From UBA7672 sp965279085 (lineage in GTDB: Bacteria > Pseudomonadota > Alphaproteobacteria > Caulobacterales > Hyphomonadaceae), in assembly GCA_965279085.1 (NCBI GenBank), contig OZ257149.1:4092001-4156000 (forward strand): a DNA stretch of 64,000 nt, read 5' to 3'. Below are positions 45,074 through 53,227 of the stretch, piece by piece; the stretch's first letter is position 1, and every line of letters begins with the position of its first letter. Position numbers and translations under genes: made by a program. The notes beneath the pieces are model-generated. The model had not been told where the DNA came from. It saw nothing but the letters and a program-made list of their open reading frames with translations, and did not search any database.

Positions 45074-46807
45074 CTAGAGTTCGCCGCGCTTCAGCGACGT
45101 GACGGCGTGATCCGCCGAACGCGCCGTGAGCGCCATGTAGGTGAGGGACGGGTTCACGCAGGCGGCCGAGGTCATCGCCGCGCCATCCGTCACATACACG
45201 TTGGTGCAGGCGTGGACCTGGTTCCAGCTGTTGAGAACCGACGTCTTGGGATCGCGGCCCATGCGGGCGGTGCCCATCTCGTGGATGCCGAGGCCGGGGG
45301 CGTAGGGCCGGTCGTAGGGGCGGACGTTCTTGAAGCCGGCCGCTTCCATCATCTCCACGGCGGAGGACTGCATGTCCTTGCGCATGTTGAGTTCGTTCTG
45401 GCGGATGGTGACGTCCATGGTGAGGGTCGGCAGACCGTCCTTGTCCTTCACGTCGTTGTTCAGCCAGACGCGGTTGTCGCGATAGGGGAGCATCTCGCCG
45501 AAGCCGGTGAGACCCATCGTCCAGGCGCCCGGTTCGGACATCTCCTCCTTGAAGGCCTTGCCGAAGCCCATCTCCGCAACGAGGCGGCTCCAGCCGGAAC
45601 GGCTCGCGCCGCCCTGATAGCCGTAGCCGCGCGTGAAGCTGGTTTGCTTCGTGGCGTTGTCGCCGAGATTACGGAAGCGTGGGACGTAGATGCCCGTCGG
45701 GCGGCGTCCGGCGTAGTAGCGGTCGTCATAGCCTTCGACGTCGGACTGTGCGCCGGCGAGGAAGTGGTGGTCCATCACGTTGCGGCCGAGTTCATCCGAG
45801 TCGTTGCCGAAGCCGTTCGGGAAGCGGTCGCTCTTCGAGTGGAGCATGATCCACGTGGTGGCGAGCGCCGAGGCGTTCAGGAAGATCACCTTGGCGTAGT
45901 ATTCGGTGACCTTGCCGGTGATGCCATCCTGCACGCGGACGCCGGTCGCCTTGTTGGCTTTCGGGTCGAAGATCACCTCGGTGACGATCGAGTCCGGCTG
46001 GAGCGTCATGTTGCCGGTGTGGTCGGCGGCGATCAGCGTCGCGCCATTTGAGGAGAAGTAGGCGCCAAAGGAACAGCCGCGCATGCAGAGGTTGCGGGTC
46101 TGGCAGGTGCCGCGGCCGATCTTCATCTGCTCGTCGGTCGGCTTGGTCAGGTGGGCGGTGCGGCCCATCGTGACGCGCCGCTCGGGGAATTTCGATTCGA
46201 CTTTGCCCTTGAAGGATTTCTCGACGACGTTGAATTCCATCGCCGGCTGGAAGACGCCATCGGGAAGCTGGGGCAGGCCTTCGTTGGTGCCGCTGACGCC
46301 CATCCAGCGTTCGACATGGTCGTACCATGGCGCGAGGTCGGCATAACGGATCGGCCAGTCGACGCCGACGCCTTCGCGGGCGTTGGCGGTGAAGTCGAGA
46401 TCGGAGTGGCGATAGCTCTGACGGCCCCAGGTGATCGAGCGGCCGCCGACATGATAGCCGCGGATCCAGTCGAAGCGGTTGACCTCGGTGTAGGGGTGCT
46501 CGTCATCCTTCACGAACCAGTGGTTCCACTGGTCGTTGACCGTGTAGCCGGTGCGGATCTGCTTGAAGTAGTGCTTGTCGACTTCTTCCTGCGGGGTGCG
46601 GCCGTTGGCATAGCGGAAGTCCCACGGGTTCATGCCGAAGGTCTTGTAGTCCTTGCCGTGCTCGACCTTGCGGCCGCGCTCGAGCACCAGCGTCTTGAGG
46701 CCTTTCTCGGTCAGCTCCTTCGCCGCCCAGCCGCCGGCGATGCCGCTGCCGACCACGATGGCGTCAAACGTCCGCGCCTCGCGCGAACCTTCGCTGAGAT
46801 TTTGCAT
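45074..46807 (-). CDS. GMC-family FAD dehydrogenase, catalytic subunit 2
   Basis: 577 aa. FAD motif VVGSGIAGGWAAKELTEKG; YHVGGRSITWGRQSYR in the GMC signature region; C-terminal HEMGTARMGRDPK and VYVTDGAAM..NPS. Cys235, Cys241 and Cys245 (CQTRNLCMRGC) are spaced exactly as in the first GMC protein. No signal peptide; exported with the Tat-signal partner. Clearly different in sequence from copy 1, so another alcohol or glycoside is likely. First gene of the GMC, small-subunit, monooxygenase operon. Confidence 0.93.
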   Translation of the reverse strand: MQNLSEGSREARTFDAIVVGSGIAGGWAAKELTEKGLKTLVLERGRKVEHGKDYKTFGMNPWDFRYANGRTPQEEVDKHYFKQIRTGYTVNDQWNHWFVKDDEHPYTEVNRFDWIRGYHVGGRSITWGRQSYRHSDLDFTANAREGVGVDWPIRYADLAPWYDHVERWMGVSGTNEGLPQLPDGVFQPAMEFNVVEKSFKGKVESKFPERRVTMGRTAHLTKPTDEQMKIGRGTCQTRNLCMRGCSFGAYFSSNGATLIAADHTGNMTLQPDSIVTEVIFDPKANKATGVRVQDGITGKVTEYYAKVIFLNASALATTWIMLHSKSDRFPNGFGNDSDELGRNVMDHHFLAGAQSDVEGYDDRYYAGRRPTGIYVPRFRNLGDNATKQTSFTRGYGYQGGASRSGWSRLVAEMGFGKAFKEEMSEPGAWTMGLTGFGEMLPYRDNRVWLNNDVKDKDGLPTLTMDVTIRQNELNMRKDMQSSAVEMMEAAGFKNVRPYDRPYAPGLGIHEMGTARMGRDPKTSVLNSWNQVHACTNVYVTDGAAMTSAACVNPSLTYMALTARSADHAVTSLKRGEL

Positions 46808-46901
46808 GGCGTTCCCTCAAGCGGTGCAGCGCTTCTTGCGGCGCAGGGCGAGACTGGCGCCGAACGCGACACAAGGCCAGAGTTTCAGGTTGCGCTTGAC
46901 G

Positions 46902-48314
46902 TTACGTCGTGCGGTTGCGGCGGAAGATGAAATAGCCTGCGATGAAGACCAGCGCGGCGACGGTGGAGGCTATCAGCTCGTTGCGGCTGCCCTCCCGGAG
47001 CGCCATGGCGATGAGCACCGCGCCCATTGCTGCAAACGCGATAATTCCGGACCACGGATAGAACCACGTTTTCAGCTGCAGTTTTTCCGGCGGGATGCGT
47101 TTGCGCAGAACGAGGTGAGCCGCGACGACCGTCATGTAGATGAACAGCATGATCGCGCCGGAGGCATTGAGCAGGAAGGAGAACCAGTCCTTCAGGAAGG
47201 CGTCCATCACGACGAAGATCAGTGATAGGGCGGCCGCGACCAGGATGGCGCGGGCGGGCACGCCACGGCTGTCCAGCTTCACGATGGATTTGGGCGCATC
47301 ACCCTTCGACGCCAGCGTGAACATGACGCGCGAGGCGACATAGATGCCGGAGTTGAGGCAGGAGAGGACGGCGACAAGGACAATGATGTCCATTGCCATC
47401 ACCGCGCCGGGAATGCCGACCTTGTCCAGCGCCATGGTGAAGGGCGACATCACCTGGATCTTCGACTGGGCCGCGATTTCGGTCCATGGGACGACGGCGA
47501 CGATCACCGCAATGGAGAGCACGTAGAAGACGAGGATACGGAAGACCAGCGTGGTGGTGAGGTTCGCGATCACCTTCTGGCCCTCGCGCGCTTCAGCGGC
47601 GGCGACGGTTGCTATCTCTGCGCCGACCAGCGTGAAGATCAGCGAGACAACGCCTACCAGCACCGGCGACCACCCCATCGGTGCGAAGCCGCCGTAATTC
47701 ACAAGATTGCCGAGCGTGCTCTGGCCCGTCGGGTTCCAGCCGAAGATGTAGGCGCATCCGATCACGATGAAGACGATGATGGCCGCGACCTTGATGGACG
47801 AGAACCAGAACTCGAATTCGCCGTAGCTGCGTGTCGAGAGCAGGTTCGAGCCGGTGAGCAGGAGGGTGAGCACCACAGCCGTCACCCAGGGCGGGATTTC
47901 AGGAGGGAGCCATTGCGTCATGATCCGCGCGCCGACGATGGCCTCGAAGGCAACGACGACGACCCAGAAATACCAGTAGAGCCAGCCCGACGTGAAACCG
48001 GCGAGGTTGCCGAGGCCGATGCGGGAGAATTCGGTGAAGGCGCCGGTATCGGGATAGGCCATCGCCATCTCGCCGATCATGCGCATGACGAAGAAGACGA
48101 TGGCGCCGGTGAGCAGGTAGCTGACCACGACGGCCGGGCCGATATTGGCGATGGCGACCATCGAGTTGACGAACAGACCGCCGCCGATGATGCCGCCGAT
48201 GGAGATCATCGCGACGTGGCGCGCACGCAGCGACTTTGCGAGAGTGGGCGCGCCGGGGGTTTCCGGCGTTGCGGCTTGCTCCAAGAGTATCTCCCCGTCC
48301 TGACGCGGCGACAT
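46902..48314 (-). CDS. Amino acid permease, GABA-permease type
   Basis: 470 aa APC-superfamily transporter with 12 predicted helices. Helix 1 carries the substrate-binding motif SIGGIIGGGLFVNSM; EFSRIGLGNLAGFTSGWLYW and the amphipathic loop AAAEAREGQ are AAT-family features of GabP/ProY/LysP relatives. ATG 48314 is chosen to remove a Pro-rich extension; 48371 is the longer option. A succinate-semialdehyde dehydrogenase lies 2 kb away, so GABA is a plausible substrate, but no gabT was found. Confidence 0.88.
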   Translation of the reverse strand: MSPRQDGEILLEQAATPETPGAPTLAKSLRARHVAMISIGGIIGGGLFVNSMVAIANIGPAVVVSYLLTGAIVFFVMRMIGEMAMAYPDTGAFTEFSRIGLGNLAGFTSGWLYWYFWVVVVAFEAIVGARIMTQWLPPEIPPWVTAVVLTLLLTGSNLLSTRSYGEFEFWFSSIKVAAIIVFIVIGCAYIFGWNPTGQSTLGNLVNYGGFAPMGWSPVLVGVVSLIFTLVGAEIATVAAAEAREGQKVIANLTTTLVFRILVFYVLSIAVIVAVVPWTEIAAQSKIQVMSPFTMALDKVGIPGAVMAMDIIVLVAVLSCLNSGIYVASRVMFTLASKGDAPKSIVKLDSRGVPARAILVAAALSLIFVVMDAFLKDWFSFLLNASGAIMLFIYMTVVAAHLVLRKRIPPEKLQLKTWFYPWSGIIAFAAMGAVLIAMALREGSRNELIASTVAALVFIAGYFIFRRNRTT

Positions 48315-48508
48315 TGGCGCCTGACTTTCCCTGATTGGCAAGTCCGGGACCGCCGGGCTCAGGCCCGGCACTTTTGTCGAACGGGCGGACTTTGTCGTTT
48401 GGGAAGAGCCAGGCGGGAGCCCGGCGGTCCGTTTGCGACGATGGCGAGAAACACTTTCGTCTGTGACGTTGAGGTTCTAGGCTTCCCAAAAATCAGGGGA
48501 GATGAGCG

Positions 48509-50224
48509 ATGCGTGTCGGACGGCGTGAAGTTCTCCTTGGCGGTTCGGCCGCGCTGGTCACGGCGTGTGCGCCGCAGAAGGCGCCGGGGCAGGCGGCGGA
48601 CCTGATCCTGCATGGCGGACAGGTTCTGACGGTCGATGCAAAGTTCGCGAAGGCGACGGCGGTCGCGGTGAAGGGCGGGAAGATCGCGGCGGTCGGTGGG
48701 GCCGAGCTGCTGGATGCGTGGTCGTCGCCCAACATGGTAGATCTTGCCGGGCGCACGCTGATGCCCGGGTTCAACGACACACACGTCCACATATACTCGC
48801 TGAGCCCGCGCGCCATCGAGCCAGACAAGGTGAAGTCGATCGCGGAGCTGCAGGAGAAGCTGCGCGCCAAGGCGGCGGAGCTGGGCAAGGGCGAGTGGAT
48901 CACCGGCTATGGCTGGGACGAGGCGCAGCTGACCGACAAGCGCAATCCGACGCGCGCGGATCTGGATGCGGCGACGCCGGACAATCCGGTGGTGCTGACG
49001 CGGGCGGGGGCGCATTCGGCTGTCGGCAATTCGCGGGCGCTGGAATTGGCGAAGATCACGCGCGCGACGCCTGATCCGGAAGCCGGGATCATCGAGAAGG
49101 ATGCGTCGGGGAATCCCAACGGGATCATCCGCGAGCGGTTCGACCTGTTCACGCGGCTTGTGCCCGACGACACGTATGAAACGCTGCGGCCGAGCTTCAT
49201 CCAGGCGCTGAAGAACCTGCTGCCGTTCGGGATCACCAGCTTCCAGTCGGCCTCGACGGGGATTGGCGATGAGCCGGTGGATGGCGAGCCATTGCGGGGC
49301 GGTGGCGGACTCACCTATCGCCGCATGCGGGCGATCTATGACGAGCTCGGCGCGGACCTGCCCCGCGCTGCGCTCTACATTTCCTATCCGGGCGAAGCGC
49401 GAATGAAGGCGTTCGGGAAGAAATCCGGCGATGGCGACAATCAGGTGAGGCTGGGGCCCATCGGCGAGAATCTGACCGATGGCGGCTTCACAGGGCCGAC
49501 GGCGTGGCTGCTGGCGGACTACAAGGGCCAGCCCGGTTTCCGCGGCAAGGGGCGTTTCACGGATCAGGAGCTGCAGGAGCTGGTCGACAAGGCGAGCGAG
49601 TATGGCTGGCAGATGGGCCTGCATGCGATTGGCGATGCGGCCATCGTGCAGACGGTGAACGCGTATGTCGCATCATTGAAGAAGAACCCGCGGACCGATC
49701 ATCGCTGGTTCCTGGATCACTTCACGATCATGCCGCCAGACGAGACGATGAAGGCGATGGCCGACAACGGCATCATGATCGCGCAGCAGCCGAACTTCCT
49801 CTACAATCTCGAGGGCCGTTACCAGTCGACGCTGGATGACTGGCGGCTGGCGCACAACAATTCGGTGGCGACGCCGGCGAAGAAGTTCGGGATCTTCACG
49901 GCGTTCAGTTCGGACAACCTGCCGATTGATCCGCGCGTGGGGCTCTACGTCGCCACGACGCGGAAGGGGTCGAGCGGAATTGTGCATGGCGCGGAGGAAG
50001 CAGTCTCACGCGAGGAGGCGATCCGCATGTACACAGCCAATGGCGCGCACCTCACCTGGGAAGAGAAGGAGAAGGGCTCGCTGGAAGTCGGCAAGCTGGC
50101 CGACATGTGCATCATCGAGCAGGACCCGCTGAAGGTCGCTGACAGCGATCTGCTGACCTTGAACGTCGATGCGACATTCGTCGGCGGCAAGCAGGTGTTC
50201 GCGCGGGAGGGCGCGCGCGTTTAG
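48509..50224 (+). CDS. YtcJ-like amidohydrolase, Tat lipoprotein
   Basis: 571 aa. Twin-arginine start (VGRREVLLGGSAALVTAC) with lipobox Cys. The amidohydrolase_3 domain shows FNDTHVHI (H-x-H metal pair), ITGYGWDEAQL, MGLHAIGDAA, WFLDHFTI and AFSSDNLPIDPRVGLY. The last strand, IIEQDPLKV..LLTLNVDATFVGGKQVF, is typical of YtcJ proteins. The substrate is unknown. GGGGAG lies 7 nt upstream of ATG. Divergent from the permease, with a 194-base promoter region. Confidence 0.92.
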   Translation: MRVGRREVLLGGSAALVTACAPQKAPGQAADLILHGGQVLTVDAKFAKATAVAVKGGKIAAVGGAELLDAWSSPNMVDLAGRTLMPGFNDTHVHIYSLSPRAIEPDKVKSIAELQEKLRAKAAELGKGEWITGYGWDEAQLTDKRNPTRADLDAATPDNPVVLTRAGAHSAVGNSRALELAKITRATPDPEAGIIEKDASGNPNGIIRERFDLFTRLVPDDTYETLRPSFIQALKNLLPFGITSFQSASTGIGDEPVDGEPLRGGGGLTYRRMRAIYDELGADLPRAALYISYPGEARMKAFGKKSGDGDNQVRLGPIGENLTDGGFTGPTAWLLADYKGQPGFRGKGRFTDQELQELVDKASEYGWQMGLHAIGDAAIVQTVNAYVASLKKNPRTDHRWFLDHFTIMPPDETMKAMADNGIMIAQQPNFLYNLEGRYQSTLDDWRLAHNNSVATPAKKFGIFTAFSSDNLPIDPRVGLYVATTRKGSSGIVHGAEEAVSREEAIRMYTANGAHLTWEEKEKGSLEVGKLADMCIIEQDPLKVADSDLLTLNVDATFVGGKQVFAREGARV

Positions 50225-50228
50225 GTCT

Positions 50229-50365
50229 GTAAGCCCGCGCTCGTCCTTCGACGGACGGCCCTTCGGGTCTGCTCACCATGAGCGCTAAACCACTGATCGC
50301 CCCGTAGCGCTCATCCTGAGCAGCACGCGAAGCGCGCGTCCGTCGAAGGACGAGCGCGGGCTTAC
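50229..50365. repeat. Long palindromic intergenic element (copy 2)
   Basis: Perfect 29-bp outer arms (50229-50257 and 50337-50365), sharing CTCGTCCTTCGA and CTCATCCTGAG cores with 7763-7890. The right arm includes the stop codon of the dehydrogenase gene, and the left arm begins 5 bases after the amidohydrolase stop. Confidence 0.9.
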
Positions 50366-51831
50366 AGCTGGATCGTAACTGCCTTCACCTCCAGGAACTC
50401 GTCGAGGCCGTAGTGCGAGCCTTCGCGGCCGATGCCGCTCTCCTTGACGCCGCCGAAGGGGGATACCTCGGTGGAGATGAGGCCAGTGTTCATGCCGACC
50501 ATGCCGTATTCTAGGCCCTCGGCCACGCGCCATGAGCGGGAGAGGTCGCGCGTGTAGGCGTAGGCGGCGAGGCCCGCGCGGCTGTCGTTCGCCATGCGGA
50601 TGGCGTCGGCTTCGTCACGGAAGCGGATGAGGCCGGCGACGGGGCCGAAGGTTTCCTCGCGCGCCAGCAGCGCATCAGGCGCGACATCGCGGAGGACGGT
50701 GGGCTGGTAGAACGTGCCGCCGTGGCTGTCTTTCGCCGCGCCGGTCAGCGCCTTCGCGCCGTGGCCGAGCGCGTCGGAAACGTGGGCCTCGACCTTCTCG
50801 AGAGCCTTCATGTTGATGAGCGGGCCTTGTTGCGTGACGCCGGCCAGGCCGTCGCCTACTACGAGCGAGGAGGCTTTCTCGGCGAGGAGTTTCGCGAACT
50901 TCTCGTAGATTCCGTCCTGCACGAGGAAGCGATTAGCGCAGACGCAGGTCTGACCCGTGTTGCGGAATTTGGAGATGATCGCGCCGGCAGCAGCGGCCTC
51001 GAGATCGGCGTCGTCGAACACCAGGAAGGGCGCGTTGCCGCCGAGTTCGAGGGAGACGCGCTTGACCGTGGTGGCGCACTGGGCGGCGAGTTTCTTGCCG
51101 ACGGGCGTTGAGCCCGTGAAAGTGAACTTGGCGATGCGCGGGTCTTCGGTAAGGACGCGGCCGATGGGTTCGGCGTCGCCCGTGACAATGTTGAGCACGC
51201 CCGGCGGCAGGCCAGCTTCTTCGGCCAGCACGGCGATCGCAAAGGCGGAATAGGGTGTGAGTTCCGACGGTTTGAGTACGACAGTGCAGCCGGCGGCGAT
51301 GGCCGGGCCAACCTTGCGGGTGATCATGGCGGCCGGAAAATTCCACGGCGTGATCGCGCCGACGACGCCCACGGGCTGTTTCAGCACCATGATGCGGCGG
51401 TCGGTTGCGGGGCCGGGTATGATGTCGCCGTAGGCGCGCTTTGCTTCCTCACCGAACCATTCGAAGAACGAGCCGGCATAGACGACTTCGCCGCGCGCTT
51501 CGGCCAGCGGCTTGCCCTGTTCGGCGGTCATCAGTCGGGCGAGGTCTTCCTGATGCTGGACCATCAGGTCGTTCCACTTGCGCATGATGACGGCGCGTTC
51601 TTTTGCCGAGAGCGCGCGCCATTTCGGCAGGGCGGCTTCGGCGGCGGCGACGGCGCGTAGCGTTTCGGCACGATCCAGGTTCGGGATGCGGCCGATCAGG
51701 TAGCCATTGGCCGGGTTGTGAACCGCGATCTCGGGCTCGCCGGTCCATTTGCCGTCGATGATGCACTGTTCGCGGAAGAGATCGGGGCGCTTGAGGCCGA
51801 TGCGGGAAAGTTCGCTCATGCCGTCGGCCAT
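50362..51831 (-). CDS. gabD: NAD(P)-dependent succinate-semialdehyde dehydrogenase
   Basis: 489 aa aldehyde dehydrogenase of the GabD type. The substrate/cofactor motif is PWNFPAAMITRKVGPAIAAG, the catalytic Glu is in SLELGGNAPFLVF, and the nucleophile is in NTGQTCVCANRF. FGGVKESGIGREGS near the end is typical of GabD. ATG 51831 has GGAG 6 nt upstream; ATG 51861 and 51819 are alternatives. It oxidises succinate semialdehyde to succinate. Its 3' end lies in a palindromic repeat. Confidence 0.93.
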   Translation of the reverse strand: MADGMSELSRIGLKRPDLFREQCIIDGKWTGEPEIAVHNPANGYLIGRIPNLDRAETLRAVAAAEAALPKWRALSAKERAVIMRKWNDLMVQHQEDLARLMTAEQGKPLAEARGEVVYAGSFFEWFGEEAKRAYGDIIPGPATDRRIMVLKQPVGVVGAITPWNFPAAMITRKVGPAIAAGCTVVLKPSELTPYSAFAIAVLAEEAGLPPGVLNIVTGDAEPIGRVLTEDPRIAKFTFTGSTPVGKKLAAQCATTVKRVSLELGGNAPFLVFDDADLEAAAAGAIISKFRNTGQTCVCANRFLVQDGIYEKFAKLLAEKASSLVVGDGLAGVTQQGPLINMKALEKVEAHVSDALGHGAKALTGAAKDSHGGTFYQPTVLRDVAPDALLAREETFGPVAGLIRFRDEADAIRMANDSRAGLAAYAYTRDLSRSWRVAEGLEYGMVGMNTGLISTEVSPFGGVKESGIGREGSHYGLDEFLEVKAVTIQL

Positions 51832-51893
51832 CGTCGTCTCCATCGTCGCGGTGGGAGACATATGGCCGGAGCCACGCGGCGGGACAAGACGGG

Positions 51894-53111
51894 CTAGTCG
51901 GTAGCCGCCAGCAGCGGGCAATTGGCGGTCGCGGCGGGCATCAGGGTGGGGCTGGCCCGCTGCATGTGTTCCAGCGCCTGATCGGGCGTCACCCACGCCT
52001 GCCCGCGCGTGGCGCAGCGCATGCCGTAGTCGAACGTCTCGCGCATGCTTTTCTGGTCGAAAGCGAGCGAGCCACCGAACTGGACGTCTGCCGGGATGGT
52101 CGTGAAGTGGAAACTCATGCCACCGCGATCGGCGTATGCGTCTGTCTGGGCAAGGGCCGTGCGCGTCATGTGGTTGAGCACGGCGTTGAAGCTGCGCGCG
52201 GCGACGTCCACGGCGTTGTTGAGAGTTGTGCGTGGCGCGGAGGCCGCCTGGCCGTTGATGATGACGCTGACGGTCGCGCCCCGCAGCGCAGGCGGCGGCT
52301 CGCCGATCAGCAGGGCTGCATCCGGCACGATGAAGAACGGCGTCGAAGCGCCGCCGTCGACGTGCATCTCTTCGTACTTCTTGCCGTCCTTCTCGACATC
52401 GATCATCACGGGCGGGAACACGCCCGGAACGCTGGACGACGCAACAAGCACATCGCGGAACAGTTCACGGGCTTCGTCGCCGCCCCGCTGGGCTATGCGC
52501 CCGAGATTCCAGATGACCGTATCCTCGCGATCGAGGTTCGTGGTCGCGACCAGCAGCATCCGCCCGGTCGCCGCCTCCTTCGCCACCGCCGCGACAAGTT
52601 CGTCGGTTACGAAATGTTCGACCAGCTTGCGCAGGGGCTCGCCGTGGAAAACGCTGGAGTCGAAGAGCACGCCGATGCCGCGTGACTGCAGCAGGCCATC
52701 GGTCGCCTGGCCGCGATAGGCCTCCGTCAGCTTTCCATCCCAGTCCGGGCCGAGGAAGGCGAAGGGTGCGATGAGGGCGCCGGTCGATACGCCGGTGACG
52801 ACTTCGTACCGCGGCCGGGTCTGGGCGTTGGTGAGTCCCACGAGCACACCCGCCCCGAAGGCGCCGCCGGCGCCTCCGCCAGACAGGGCGAGGATGTCGA
52901 TCGAACCATCGCTGGCGGCGGTTACGGCCGCAAAGGAGCGGGGCGCGTTCTCCATGAAGAAGTCGAAATCCAGCGTGTCGGTGCGGATCGGTTGCGGGAA
53001 GCCGGGGGGCTGCGCGTCGATGGGCGAGGCCGGAGGCGTGTCGAGGCGAGGCGCGGTTGCGCAGCCGCCCACAAGGGCGCCGACAATCAGGATCCATCCG
53101 CGCGGTGTCAT
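51894..53111 (-). CDS. Patatin-like phospholipase, lipoprotein
   Basis: 405 aa. Signal peptide MTPRGWILIVGALVGGC with lipobox Cys17. The oxyanion-hole motif is ILALSGGGAGGAFGAGVLVG, the nucleophile is GVSTGALIAPF (G-x-S-x-G), and the dyad Asp is in HVDGGASTPF. Predicted to hydrolyse acyl esters of phospholipids in the envelope. The ribosome site at 53111 is weak, but longer frames destroy the signal peptide. It lies 62 bases upstream of gabD on the same strand. Confidence 0.9.
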   Translation of the reverse strand: MTPRGWILIVGALVGGCATAPRLDTPPASPIDAQPPGFPQPIRTDTLDFDFFMENAPRSFAAVTAASDGSIDILALSGGGAGGAFGAGVLVGLTNAQTRPRYEVVTGVSTGALIAPFAFLGPDWDGKLTEAYRGQATDGLLQSRGIGVLFDSSVFHGEPLRKLVEHFVTDELVAAVAKEAATGRMLLVATTNLDREDTVIWNLGRIAQRGGDEARELFRDVLVASSSVPGVFPPVMIDVEKDGKKYEEMHVDGGASTPFFIVPDAALLIGEPPPALRGATVSVIINGQAASAPRTTLNNAVDVAARSFNAVLNHMTRTALAQTDAYADRGGMSFHFTTIPADVQFGGSLAFDQKSMRETFDYGMRCATRGQAWVTPDQALEHMQRASPTLMPAATANCPLLAATD

Positions 53112-53174
53112 GATCCCAATCTGCCACGCGTCGGGGCGGGCGTCATCGCGGTGTAGGGTGCTGGACAAAAGTTT

Positions 53175-53200
53175 AGGGCCGCGGTTTGCGCCGCGGCCCT
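53175..53200 (-). terminator. Stem-loop after the autotransporter gene
   Basis: A 10-bp perfect GC-rich stem (AGGGCCGCGG/CCGCGGCCCT, 6-nt loop) 28 bases past the stop codon; on the minus strand it is followed by AAACTTTTG. Confidence 0.65.
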
Positions 53201-53227
53201 TCAAGATCGTTCCAGATTGCAACGCGC

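Noticed and set aside
46808..46901. Short minus-strand peptide frame ahead of the second GMC gene
   Set aside because: About 28 codons ending just before the GMC start, but no start codon or ribosome site.
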